DNA of 64,000 nucleotides from Owenia fusiformis (lineage: Eukaryota; Annelida; Polychaeta; Sabellida; Oweniidae): positions 25,642,740 through 25,706,739 of the forward strand of contig CAIIXF020000009.1 in assembly GCA_903813345.2 (NCBI GenBank). Direction: 5' to 3'. Positions 24,312 to 35,722 of the stretch are shown in pieces. How positions within the stretch are numbered: position 1 is the first letter of the stretch; every line of letters begins with the position of its first letter. A program made the translations under genes and the position numbers. Under the pieces are notes generated by a model. It was not told where the DNA came from, searched no databases, and saw only the letters and a list, made by a program, of their open reading frames with translations.

Positions 24312-25827
24312 TCAGAAGAAACTAATAATACTCATAGGCCTATATACAACAGTCATCAATCATGGCTTCATTTCACAATCTTTTCTCCGAACCACGCCAG
24401 CAATAATGTTTTAAGAAAATCTGAAGACAGTGGAAGCTAAACTCTCTGTTTTCGGCACATAACTGCGTACTCACTAATAAATTAATGTTAATTTTGCGTT
24501 TCAATTTGTATTTTTGCTATAGTCGTCGTGTAGAAAATTCAAAGTAGCATTTTCATCAACGTTTACCAAATGTCCGTCTACCATGTTTTTTCTGTAAACA
24601 TTGTGAAGTTATATTTCCCATAATTCACAAGTGTAGTACAGTAACATACGCGGTCAATAATATGATATCCCATGATGCACAAGTGAGGTACAGGCAAAAA
24701 TGTTGACCGCTAATTGACCAATCAGATGCGTGTATTTACACTGAGGTACTAACAATCTGTTTTGTTTTGGTGGTTGTTTCTCCAATTATGCCAATTTGAC
24801 AATGGATGGCATGGGCGTAGCCACGGGGGTGGGGTGCGATGTCAACCAAACAAGAATAGAAAAAAGCAATTTTGTAAAATTTGTTATAAAACATAAACAA
24901 ATTATAGTTTGGCATGTTTAGAATGCAACATATACTATGTAATTTTTTTTTTAAATTCCAGGGGTGGATCCCCGTACCCCCTTCACTCGCAGTGATTTCA
25001 ATGATTTTTTTGTCCAGTTGTTGATGGTTGTATTATGTTAGTTTGCTATTGGATTGTGCCATATTGCATTATGCCAATTTGACAATGGATGGTGTTATGT
25101 AGTGCTGTAATTTACATTTCCCAGGGGGCTAGGGGAAAAGTAAAAATTATATGAAGTATTGGATTATGATTTGGGATAGTTGGGGTTTGTTTTCTTTATG
25201 ACTGGTGTACTCAGATTGCATTATCTGGATCATCCAATAAATGTTATTTAACATGTATTGTAATGACTTCAGTCAGTATGGATTATCGGATTATAATTTG
25301 GGATAATTGGGGATTGTTTTGTTATACGCTTTCATGTAACATAACATCTGAATAATATATTACATGAGATATTTAAAAGTTGTCTTACATAGCAAGTACA
25401 ATGTCTCCTCCATCTTATCTATTGACAAAAAGTATATTGCTCAATTTTTTCAAAGGTAGTTAAATGTAAGATATGATGTGTGCATGCTCATTCATTTAAA
25501 TGCTCATTAATTTCATTATTTATATAGGCCATTTGTAGTGATATATGTTTCCCAATGAACTCAGTACATCTATTTTAAACTCCTGAATCTTAAACATTTA
25601 CTTTTGAATTTTCTTTGTTTTGTAGTTTCTTTTTAACATCATTTTGGCCTACGCATTTCTTAATACGTTCTCCATAATAAACTCACATAATATTGTGTTA
25701 AACAAATAAATGCAAGACTACTGGCCTAATTATATTACACAACCAAAATTCACGCAAGGTTCATTAACATTATTAATTAAGGCCCAAATCCTGAGGCCTT
25801 CCTCAGATCCATCCTTTGTTTGGTGAC

Positions 25828-25835
25828 TATATAAG
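25828..25835 (+). promoter_or_regulatory. TATA box of Ly6-like gene 1
   Basis: TATATAAG lies 51 bp before the start codon. The block around it (CCTTTGTTTGGTGAC upstream, GACATCACTTGATCAAACAT downstream) is almost identical at genes 2 and 3, which marks a conserved core promoter. Upstream, GGTTCATTAACATTATT and ATTAATTAA are also shared. Confidence 0.85.
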
Positions 25836-25878
25836 CCAAATGAGGAAGAGAGAAGACATCACTTGATCAAACATCACA

Positions 25879-28171
25879 ATGTTGTCTGCTGCAATCTTTC
25901 TAGCTGGTCTTGCCTGCGTCTTTGCTGAGGGATACGGATGTAAGTGTTATGTATATTACCAGTATGGTTTTTATTAGTTAATAAAATTTGATTTTTTTTG
26001 TTTTCAGTGGCAAATATTATCTTAAATTAAAATTATTGTTTGGTTTGATATTTCAAATTCAATTTCATAAATTCAAAATTTTTTGTAAAAGGCAAGTTGC
26101 ATCCAATAATAAAGTACAGAATTGATACAAACAATGCTTTTGGACATACCAGGGTGGTCAAAAAAAATGGAAACCCTTACACCATTTTCCTCATATATTT
26201 GTCATTTTAAGAAATAACTTCCTGATATTTTGTACATTTGTACATCATTCAATTTCCGACCAGCCTACTTCATTGGATATTACTACTTCGGATTGATATT
26301 AACAATGTTACAGCACTTTACAGAACAACCCTAGTGGCCACTATTGTGCTGTCGGGCCACCTACACTCCCTGTCCAAAATGACCCTACCTGTAGGGTTAT
26401 GGCAAGGAAAAAGTGTATGAGAATGACCTCAGGAGAATCACAAACCTAAAAAGTGAGATCATCCGTATCATTCAGGCCATACCTGCTGAGGAATGCATTC
26501 GGCCCATTGACAACTGTGCAGGTTTGCCTACAGCGCGATGATGGCCAAAATTGAAGCATGTTATTCAAAGTGCTGTAAAATTGTGACTATCAGTTTGATG
26601 GTCATGAAATTTGGTATGGTGGTAGGAAATTGAATGATGTACAAATGTGTGAAATATCAGGGAGTAATTTCTTAAAATGATAAAGATATTAGGAAAATGC
26701 AGGGTTTCCATTTTTTTGACCACCCTGTAATAGAAATTGGGTTTGCATTTACAATTACATGTAAATAATTAAGATTTTCAGGTCATCATTATTGAACTTA
26801 TTAGAAATTATAGTAAAACTGAGTACAATATTAACATGTGATTTTTATTATTCAGCCCGGTGCTATGACTGCAACTACGCCCCATCTGGTTACACCAAGC
26901 AGGTGAACTACTGGACCAGAGTATCTTCCAATGCTGGATACGCTGGATGTGCCCTCGCCAAATACGGAGATGCTGAGACCCTCGACAAATGGAGCTGCTC
27001 CTCCGGAGAGTGCTTCATCCGTAAAGACCCTAATGGTCTTGTCTACCGTGGCTGTGCCAACAAGGAGAACCTTCCCCTTGGAGTATCTACCTACAAACAG
27101 TGCGCCAACCAGGCTGGTTCTCTCTGGTATTTCTGTAAGGGAGATCTCTGCAACAGCAAGCAACTTGGAGACTACGGAGTCTGTGGATACAAACCCGCAT
27201 ACTACAATTCTTATAAGAGTGAGTTATTCACAAATTTTTATGAAAATGTGTTTATTTCACCAACATATATTTCGATGATTGTACAAATTATGAATTTTGG
27301 ATAAATTAATAGAACTTTAAAACTGACAGCAGTGGAAGAAATGTAGATTCATAAATACATTAAATAAGTTTCAAAGTGTTCAATACACTAGTAGAAATGA
27401 CTATGATCTAGTTGCTATCTTACAAGACCGCCATTGAACTAGCGTGAGATCAACTGTCTTACAATTCTGAACAATATTTCAAACATTCTTTTTTGCGTTA
27501 ATGAATATTTTCAGGCCCATGTGATGGCAAATGCTACAACAACCCAAGTGGTCTTTTCGCTGACAAATACAACAAGAATGGTTTCATCCAGTGTGGATGT
27601 GACTACAAATATGGCAAAGCCTGTATCTGCTGCAAGCCTTTCTTCATGAAGTGCCCATATGGTAAGCTTGTACATCTTAAGTTGCTATCTATCTATAGTA
27701 GAGCTGATTGACTAAAATTTTCCAATACAGTTCCCGAGATATATTCATCAATTTCAATGTGGGGGAGCTGCATCATCATTCTTGTTTTTATCCCATGATG
27801 GGATTCCTTTCATTAATTGTTTATTTTTTCAAGTTGATTTGTTACATCCCTCATTAATTTCCCATGTTATGAAGGTAAGGAAATACTGTGAAAAAGCTAT
27901 GAAACTGACATGAACCTTTTTTCATGGTGCTGAATGTTTCTTATGCTACACATCATAAAAGATGCTGCATTCAATGATTTGAAAATTGTTTACAGGAACT
28001 GCCTTCGATGACTACACCAAGGTATGCAGCAAGGATGCCTACAACCCAGACTACATCCCTACTCCATACAAAGCTGAGCCCGTCTACCATGCCCCATCCT
28101 ATGGATACCAGGCTCCCAGCTACGGATATGGATACCAAGCCCCAGCATATGGATACAACAACCACTATTAA
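25879..28171 (+). CDS. Secreted Ly6-like/Cys-rich/Tyr-rich protein, copy 1
   Basis: Four exons (25879-25939, 26856-27218, 27515-27661, 27996-28171), all introns phase 1 with GT-AG ends, encode 248 residues. Residues 1-16 are a signal peptide (MLSAAIFLAGLACVFA). Exon 2 gives a Ly6/uPAR-type domain: CYDC start, spaced cysteines (CSSGEC, RGC, QC) and the closing FCKGDLCN with the family's Cys-Asn. Exon 3 is a 49-residue module with eight cysteines (CDGKC, CGC, CICC, KC). Exon 4 is Tyr/Pro/Gly-rich with QAPSYGY and QAPAYGY and ends YNNHY. No GPI-type hydrophobic tail is present, so secretion is expected. Exons 2 and 3 are symmetric modules. The mix of disulfide domains and a Tyr-rich tail suggests an extracellular matrix, mucus, egg-coat or adhesive role (inference). 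Intron 1 contains a mariner-like MITE. Confidence 0.93.
26150..26727 (+). mobile_element. Deleted Tc1/mariner-type element in intron 1 of gene 1
   Basis: Ends CAGGGTGGTCAAAAAAA and TTTTTTTGACCACCCTG are inverted repeats near TA dinucleotides. Subterminal inverted segments match (CATTCAATTTCCGACC versus GGAAATTGAATG). The interior at about 26405-26580 keeps a frame reading DLRRI, NLKSEIIRIIQAIPAEEC, which resembles the C-terminal end of Tc1/mariner transposases. Genes 2 and 3 lack it, so it arrived after duplication or was lost with the intron changes. Confidence 0.75.
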
Positions 28172-28218
28172 ACATTAAAGTTTGATTACAATTGATTGTG
28201 TAAAAATATGTTGACGAT

Positions 28219-28224
28219 AATAAA
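28219..28224 (+). terminator. Polyadenylation signal AATAAA of gene 1
   Basis: AATAAA lies 48 bp after the stop codon in a region conserved among all three copies. Confidence 0.8.
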
Positions 28225-28831
28225 GTCTTAATTAACAACAACCTTGCTATAGATTTTGTTTTACCATATTTTGCCATAGACTCTGTAGTTTAGCCTCCTT
28301 TGTATATTTCTATTCCTTTGTTCATTCATTCTTTTATTCATTCATTTACAGTGTATTTATATTCATTATCAAATATATTTGAGACACACTCTTTTACCAC
28401 CTTCCCAAGCTTGGTCTTCATCCGACGGGAGCCAAGTGAACGAAGATGCTCTTTACACATTTACAGTTACCCAAGGCTGTTTTTACCATAGTTTTTGTTG
28501 CTTCTACAACAATCAGGTTTAGAAATTTAACATCCTTAAAAAAAGATCATATTATTATACTCTCAATTTCAGTTAATATCACAATGGAAAATGGAAATCT
28601 CAAACATCCACCAACTCCTCCATGTTTCCAAGTTTACCACATGCAGACATTTTTTTCATGTTTTCCAAGCTAACCACATACAGTCAGAGCTGTCACACAC
28701 CTATCTTATTTTAACATTGAAAATGAATTGTTGAATTTTAATGCATCAATCTATCTAAAAGATATTTGCAACCAGTCCCAAACATTACATAAAATAAGTT
28801 CATAGTCTGGTAATATTAAATCCATTTATTA

Positions 28832-29114
28832 TAGTGTTCATTATCACAGACTTTATTACAATTTTTCGTTTCGAATGCAAACTGCATCCATGATCACTAA
28901 ATTTAGATTGAAAACAGTTGAAATGAATACAGGTAAATCTACTATTACGTCATTAAACCTTAACAATGTCAAAAAATAATTAATTGCTATGGCAATATAA
29001 CTTCATCCCACAAGCGATCTAGATTGAAAAAACGAAAAAAGATCATGGATGCAGTTAGCATTTGAAACGTCTAAAACAAAAAAATTGTAATAAAGTCTGT
29101 GACAATGAACACTA
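28832..29114. mobile_element. MITE with long TAGTGTTCATT arms, copy 1
   Basis: Arms beginning TAGTGTTCATTATCACAG and ending CTGTGACAATGAACACTA, extending inward through ACTTTATTACAATTTTT and its complement and GCATCCATGATC and its complement. The same element sits at the same place behind gene 2 (35125-35406), so it predates the duplication. Confidence 0.75.
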
Positions 29115-29317
29115 ATAAACAGTCCCACACATGTATATTTTAGTGTATCATTCACAAAGAAAATATTACAAAACAAAAAGTTATAGTGTATTAAATAAAC
29201 TTATATTTGGCACCTGAGAATTGTTATCTTGATAAATGGAATAAATTATAACATTACAATACATGTTCATTACATCACAATATATAACATTAACAAGGCT
29301 ATAGGGAAAATGCAAAA

Positions 29318-29429
29318 TGTCACCACCTGCCATTTGTTACACATGCTGAATGCCAATCCCTAAACGCCAAACACCGTCCACAAAAAAGTTGAGACTATAA
29401 CAATATGTCAACACTTGTGGTTGTGACAT
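29318..29429. repeat. ATGTCACCACC dispersed repeat, copy 1
   Basis: Member of a ~65-135-bp family with ends ATGTCACCACC and GGTGGTGACAT in the best copies, an internal TGCCATTTGTTACA and a CATCCACAAAAAAG segment. Other copies: 35609-35722, 44658-44764, 46239-46304, 49540-49613, 50796-50930, 58214-58332. Confidence 0.75.
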
Positions 29430-30831
29430 AATAAATGATACAATATAAATCTATAGACTTTATATCTCTAGTATTGATAAACTTATATATATTCATTATA
29501 ATAGGCAAAATTATGCGTAGTAATAAAAAACATTTCTTCTGTTATAGAAATTAATTTTTTTAGAACAAAGTGATATAAAATGTTCATGGTCCATGTATAA
29601 TATACAACTCTAAAAGCAAAAAAACATATGGGAATGTGGTACCCTTCAAAAATAGTAGAGTAATGAATACATGTAATAACAAAAAGAATTCATATGAAAA
29701 ATTGTCCTGTACCTATATAGATTAAACCTTCAGTTGCTTCACTTACATCCATTATAAAATTCTAGCACAGTACATGGTTATAAAAATATGATAAAATTCA
29801 TATAAATATAGACACACTAACAAACATTTTGGTGTCCCTTTGACTGCTGTATTAGAATACATTGCCAAAGACAGCCATGACGTATGTGAGGTGTCCCACC
29901 AAAATTGTACAGAAAGAAAAATGGTCATGAGTTCAAATAATGGGTAATAGTAGATTTACATCTCCTTAGGTTTTTAATTGCCTCATTCATTTTAGGTTCC
30001 TGGCTACAACACTGACCTATGTCAAATATGTTCAGTACAATATCACAGTGTAGTTTCCCTGAATTCACAAAACAAGTTCAATTTTAGCAGGTGTCACTAA
30101 AACAACTTGTACCCAAATGAACCAGGAATAACATTTTTCTTTCATCGAAAGAATCGAAATTTATCATGATGAAGACAATTCATTTTCCAATAAGCAGTTA
30201 AAATTCATTTTATAAATAACTGAGGAACTTGACATTATAGACAATATATGCTCTAAGACTAACTGACCTCCATCTAGATTGATGCAGAGTTAATGTGATT
30301 CCAACTTTTAGATGTTTATGATAATCAAATTGTCTGTAATGTGATTGAATTTCAAGAATTATATTCATCACTCACATAGTAATTCTATGTCCGTCTTGGT
30401 ACACTTTTCAAACATGGAAAATGGGTGATGGTAGGCTACTAAAACAAGCTTTTCACAAAAAAAACAAGAGAGAGTTACCTGGGGAACTTTTAAATATTCA
30501 TGATAAAAAATGTTTAGAATTTTCTTGAATCACTCAGCTACTCCATGTTTGTCTCGGTACAATTTTTGGGACACCCTGTATTTTGCTTGGCAATAAGATC
30601 CCCTGTTTATTTTACGGGAAATGCCAATGATTTGGTATTTAATTATCCTGCTAATCCTCTTGGCCTTTCATAAATCACCAGTAATCATGTCCTCATTTGT
30701 AATCCATCTATTGTTCTCTCAAATTATGCATCACTCAGCCATCTTTTTGAGTAAGTCCTTGGCCTGAAAGAAATTGATTAATTAGTTTAATTTGTGATTT
30801 TAAAAAACTTTATTTCTGTGTCTATTATTAC

Positions 30832-30863
30832 CATGGGCTTTCAACTCTAGTTGAAAGCCCATG
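30832..30863. mobile_element. 32-nt hairpin insertion with 7-bp duplication, copy 1
   Basis: Starts CATGGGCTTTCAACT and ends with its exact complement, 15-bp arms around CT. TTATTAC flanks both sides (30825-30831 and 30864-30870). The paralogous site behind gene 2 (about 37136-37145) has a single TTATTAC and no hairpin, so this is an insertion. A related hairpin is at 57062-57093. Confidence 0.8.
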
Positions 30864-31059
30864 TTATTACCTAATAATCATCAAATAAGTACATTTGTAT
30901 GCAAGTGTCCAAGGGAAAAGATTAAAAAGTATTACAGAACACATAATAAAACACAAAATAAAACATTAGAGTACACCAGTTTTTAGGAAAACAAAGGGAC
31001 ATTTCATTCATACTGGTCATTACAATAAACTCAATACTCAAAGCATTAAAAATAGTTGT

Positions 31060-31345
31060 AGCTGCTAGTATTCTATCACACTAGAATAGAACATTCAGTC
31101 TCAAATGATGTGGGACAGACAAAATCCAGTCTTGAAGTCCATAATTGTACCAAAGGGTCAATATCTATCTGCGTAGCTGATACCATTATACATGAAACAA
31201 TGGCAATCAGGAGAAAACTATGGATGGATTCAATCCTATTTCTCAACAATAATTCCATAGCTAGGATCCACCTTAAAAGGTACCACGTGAAAGAAGCTAT
31301 TCTGTAAAAAATACAGCATGCAGCATCCTTGAGCATGTCATGTGG
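31060..31345. repeat. Dispersed repeat containing CTCAAATGATGTGGGA, copy 1
   Basis: Shares with 37200-37690 and 45130-45760 the segments ACATTCAGTCTCAAATGATG, AAGGGTCAA and CATCAGGAGAAAACTATGG-like sequence. It has no convincing coding content; the ends were not resolved. Confidence 0.6.
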
Positions 31346-31720
31346 CAATACTCATAAAAATACATTGTAAAAAATTAATGCTTGCATGACAATCAGCCTG
31401 AGTTTTATGTATGACTTTATCATTTCAGCAAAATACATATCCATTTCCTCTCAATCTGATAGATAATGATTCTCAATCACAAACAAATTATAAACACTCA
31501 CTATGATGCCCATAAGTTTGTCAGAACTTCAGATAGAGTCTATAACATTGGAGTACATGTACTTATACTGTTGTACATTTTTAAGATTTAGAGAATAATC
31601 ACATTTTCACCATAAATATTCATACATCAGAATGCTGTATTATTTGGATCAACCAAATATCAAATCTTCAACTGAAAAAACTGTAAGTTTGGCCATGCTG
31701 AAACAAAGACATAAAAACGC

Positions 31721-32111
31721 AGATGGGAGTAAGTAGTTACTAGTTTCACCACCAGGTGGCCCATTCGGGTCAGATAGCAAGGCAGGTAATGTAGAAACTT
31801 CCCTTTAACTTAAATTACATCTGTTTTAGTGGTTCAATTTTCATATAACCCTTATATCTCTAATAGTTATACAAATTAAAATATATCCAGTTAAAGAAAA
31901 TGTTATCTGTTATTTTGGATTTTGTAACAATGGGGAATCAACCCGAACTAGAAGTCACATTTTCCCAAAAATTAAATTTTCAAAGTTGATAAACAATTTT
32001 CGAAACCATATTTCTTGACATACTTTTACATGCAGATTGTAAATATGACATCACTTTGACTGAATTTTGAATATTTAATGACGTAAATCAATATTGTTTA
32101 GACTCGCATCT
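31721..32111. mobile_element. AGATGCGAGTA MITE with CTCF-like core, copy 1
   Basis: Left end AGATGGGAGTAAGTAGTTAC and right end GACTCGCATCT match the ends of the copy at 60707-61115. It contains CCACCAGGTGGC at 31749-31760, which fits the CTCF core consensus CCASYAGRKGGC exactly. Long shared interior: TTAACTTAAAT, AAATATATCCAGTTAAAGAA, GTTGATAAACAATTT. Confidence 0.7.
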
Positions 32112-32707
32112 AGTCTACTTCTTCATTTAATTCCAGTTGATCCCCAGTGCTATTTAGTGTTTTAATGTATGTGAATGCACTGTATATGCTTTCATATTTC
32201 TCAACACTTTATTACACAATCATTTTACATGCAAAGACTGCAATTATACAAAACATAGGAAGCATGGCAACCCTTCTATCAAAAATCTACCAGCAAACAC
32301 ATATCCAATATTACTCAATATGTCCCAATGGCAAGTAAATTAACACGCAATATGTGCATGCTCATCTAACTTATATCTATATAGGCCATTTATATGTTTC
32401 TCAATTTGCAATTTACATCTGTTTAAAGTATTGAATATAAAAAGTTCACCAATGTACATGAATTATTACTGATTTGTAGTTTCCTTTTACCTATACTTTG
32501 GCCAACACATTTATCTGCTTACAAAATATTATAATAAACTCATCTATATACGTATGTACATGTATTTGGAACAAATGCAAATATACAGGCCTAATTAAAT
32601 AAAAATCATGCAACCAAAATTCACACGAGGTTCATTAACATTATTGAATATTAATTAAGACCCTAATCCTGGGGCCTTCCTCAGATCCATCCTTTGTTTG
32701 GTGACAA

Positions 32708-32713
32708 TATAAG
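32708..32713 (+). promoter_or_regulatory. TATA box of Ly6-like gene 2
   Basis: TATAAG in the context GGTGACAATATAAGCC, 49 bp before the start codon, within the promoter block shared by all three copies. It differs from genes 1 and 3, which have TATATAAG. Confidence 0.8.
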
Positions 32714-32756
32714 CCAAATGAGGAAGAGGGAAGACATCACTTGATCAAACATCGCA

Positions 32757-34562
32757 ATGTTGTCTGCTGCAATCTTTCTAGCTGGTCTTGCTTGCGTCTT
32801 CGCTGAGGGATACGGATGTAAGTATTGTGCATCATACACTTAGATTATGCATTAGATATACCACTTAAAGAACTTAATTCTTTCAAATAGTTAGTAAGAA
32901 TCAACAAAAGTTTAGATTAAACTACGATATTTGATTTGTATTAAAATTTCAAAGTCAATATCAAATTTCAAAGTTTTTGTTTGCAAAGTCAAGTTGTATG
33001 CATAGATTTAAACTAAGAGCTTCCAAATTGATATGAGTGAAGTTGTGGAAACATTGGAAATGTTGGGATGTTTTCTCTTTCTTTCTTTCTCTATTCGATT
33101 ATACATATGACTACAATATTCCTGATTAATGTAGTTGTACTTATAAGGAATTTCTATTCATACATATTAAGAGTGATTAAACAGAGTGTAATATTAACTT
33201 TTCATTTTAATCATTCAGCCCGATGCTACGACTGCAACTATGCCCCATCTGGTTACACCAAGCAGGTGAACTACTGGACCAGAGTGTCCTCTAATGCAGG
33301 ATATGCTGGATGTGCCCTCGCCAAATACGGAGATGCTGAGACCCTCGACAAATGGAGCTGCTCCTCTGGAGAGTGCTTCATCCGTAAAGACCCCAATGGT
33401 CTTGTGTACCGTGGATGTGCCAACAAGGAGAACCTTCCCCTTGGAGTTTCTACCTACAAACAGTGCGCCAACCAGGCTGGTTCTCTGTGGTACTTCTGCA
33501 AGGGAGATCTCTGCAACAGCAAACAGCTTGGTGACTACGGAGTCTGTGGATACAAACCCGCCTACTACAATACTTACAAGAGTAAGTTATTCACAAATAC
33601 TTATGAAAATGTGTTGATTTCACCAACATATATTTCGATGATTGTACAAATTATGAATTTTGGATGGCATAAAGCAATAGAACTTTAAAAGTGACAACAG
33701 TGGAAGAAATCTAGAATCATATTACATTAAATATTTTTCGTAGTGTTCTTTTTACTAGTAGAAATGACTGTGATCTAGTTGCTACATTAGACCCCCATTG
33801 AACTAGTGCGAGATCAACTGTCTTACAATTCTGAACAATATTTCAAATATTCTTATTCTGTGTTCATGACCAATTTCAGGCCCCTGTGATGGCAAATGCT
33901 ACAACAACCCAAGTGGTCTTTTCGCTGACAAATACAACAAGAATGGTTTCATCCAGTGTGGATGTGACTACAAATATGGCAAAGCCTGTATCTGCTGCAA
34001 GCCTTTCTTTATGAAGTGCCCATATGGTAAGCTTGTATATTAAGTTGCTATTTACCTATGGTAGAGCTGATTGACTAAAATTTTCCAATACAGTTCCCGA
34101 GATATATTCATCAATTTCAATGTGGGGGAGCACATCATCATTCTGCCATGATGGTATCAGGGTATTTCTTTCATGAATTGATTATTTTTTCAAGTTAAAT
34201 TATTATATCCCCTCATTAATTTCCCATGTTATAAAGGTTAGGAAAATCTGAAAAAGCGATCAAACAACCCTTTCATGGTGCAAAATGTTTCTCACTCTTC
34301 ACAGTGCACATATTAAGTGACACTGTATTTACAGATTTATGAACTATAGAACTTTCAATGATTTGTAAATTGTGTATTGTTTACAGGAACTGCCTTCGAT
34401 GACTACACCAAGGTATGCAGCAAGGTTGCCTACAACCCAGACTACGTCCCTACCCCATACAAAGCTGAGCCCGTCTACCATGCCCCATCTTACGGATACC
34501 AAGCTCCCAGCTACGGATATGGATATCAAGCACCAGTATATGGATACAACAACCACTATTAA
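32757..34562 (+). CDS. Secreted Ly6-like/Cys-rich/Tyr-rich protein, copy 2
   Basis: Exons 32757-32817, 33219-33581, 33880-34026 and 34387-34562, the same exon lengths (61, 363, 147, 176) and phase 1 introns as copy 1, encode 248 residues. The protein differs from copy 1 at only about four positions: YNTYK for YNSYK in exon 2 and, in exon 4, KVAYNPDY for KDAYNPDY, YVPTP for YIPTP and QAPVYGY for QAPAYGY. Most nucleotide differences in exons are synonymous, so the protein is under constraint or is homogenised by gene conversion. All cysteines and the FCKGDLCN signature are kept. Intron 1 is short and lacks the mariner fragment of copy 1. The role is inferred to be extracellular and structural as for copy 1. 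Confidence 0.93.
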
Positions 34563-34606
34563 AGATTAATGTTTAATTACAATTGACTGTGTAGAAATAT
34601 GTTGTT

Positions 34607-34612
34607 AATAAA
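34607..34612 (+). terminator. Polyadenylation signal AATAAA of gene 2
   Basis: AATAAA 45 bp after the stop codon, in the position conserved with genes 1 and 3. Confidence 0.8.
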
Positions 34613-35124
34613 GTTTTAATTAACCACAACCTTGCTGTAGATTTTCTTTTACCATATTCGACCATAACCTCCTTACTTTAGCCTCTCTGGTATATTTCTA
34701 TTCCCTTCTTCATTCATTCTTTTATACATTCATCGAGTGTGTTTATAAATAATCAAATATATAACATTGAGACACACGTTTACACCTTTACAGTACCGAC
34801 CAAAGGCTGGTTTTACCAAAGTATTTCCTTGGACAACAATTAGGTTTAGAAATTAACATGGAAGAAAAATCATGTTATATTTTAAATTTCAGTTAATATC
34901 ACTATGGAAAACGGAAAGAAATCTCCTCCAGCACCCACCAACTCCTCCATGTTTCCAAGTTACCCACATACTGTACAGTCAGAGCCGTCAAACACCTACT
35001 TTATCTTTACATTGAAAATGAATTGTTGAAGTTTAATGCATCAATCTATCTATAAGATATTTGCAACCAGTCCCACACATTACGTTAAATAAGTTCATAG
35101 TCTGGTAATATTAAATCCATTTAT

Positions 35125-35406
35125 TAGTGTTCATTATCACAGACTTTATTACAATTTTTTGTTTTAGACGTTTCAAATGCAAACTGCATCCATAATCAGT
35201 GAAAACAGTTGAAATGAATACAGGTAAATCAACTATTACGTCATTAAACCTTAACAATATCAAAAAATAATTAATTGCTATGGCAATATAACTTCATCCC
35301 ACAAGCGATCTAGATTGAAAAAACGAAAAAAAGATCATGGATGCAGTTAGCATTCGAAACGTCTAAAACAAAAAAATTGTAATAAAGTCTGTGACAATGA
35401 ACACTA
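35125..35406. mobile_element. MITE with long TAGTGTTCATT arms, copy 2
   Basis: Paralogous to 28832-29114, with the same arms and the same position behind the gene. One arm keeps GTTTTAGACGTTTC, which pairs better with the other arm than copy 1 does. Confidence 0.75.
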
Positions 35407-35608
35407 ATAAACAGTCCCACACGTGTATATTTTAGTGTATCAGAGACAAAGAAAATATTACAAGACAAAAAGTTATAGTGTATTAAATAAACTTGTATTT
35501 GGCACCTGAGAATTGTTATCTTGATAAATGGAATAAATTATAACATCACAATACATGTTCATTACATCACAATATATAACATTAACAAGGCTATAGTGAA
35601 AATGCAAA

Positions 35609-35722
35609 ATGTCACCACCGACCATTTGTTACACATGGTGAATGCCAATCACTTAATGCCAAACACCATCCACAAAAGAGTTGGAGACTATAACAATATG
35701 TCAACACTTGTGCTGGTGACAT
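35609..35722. repeat. ATGTCACCACC dispersed repeat, copy 2
   Basis: Paralogous to 29318-29429 within the duplicated flank; right end CTGGTGACAT. Confidence 0.7.

Larger units (their letters stand above)
23267..25827. other. Divergent intergenic region between Ig gene and Ly6-like gene 1
   Basis: Separates the start of the minus-strand Ig gene from the plus-strand gene triplet. It holds a perfect E-box palindrome (23783-23794), a low-complexity TTGTGTT-rich stretch (about 23990-24115), a 186-bp foldback (24126-24311) and a GGGCGTAGCCACGGGGG sequence at ~24812 that looks like one end of the GTAGCCAG MITE family. No further gene was recognised. Confidence 0.55.
28225..32700. other. Intergenic DNA between Ly6-like genes 1 and 2
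   Basis: About 28690-30970 is near-identical to 34980-37270, the flank of gene 2, so it belongs to the tandemly duplicated unit. It contains a long-arm MITE (28832-29114), an ATGTCACCACC repeat (29318-29429), the 32-nt hairpin insertion (30832-30863), a ~300-bp dispersed repeat (31060-31345) and the AGATGCGAGTA MITE (31721-32111). No gene was recognised. Confidence 0.7.

Noticed and set aside
26856-27218. Calling the Ly6-like domain a three-finger toxin
   Set aside because: The fold family is shared with toxins, but the second Cys-rich module and Tyr-rich tail, and three copies under a housekeeping-like promoter, give no support for a toxin role.
26852-27278. Long frames in other phases and on the minus strand over exon 2 of the triplet genes
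   Set aside because: They are shadows of the GC-richer coding exon; they recur in all three copies only because the exon is conserved.
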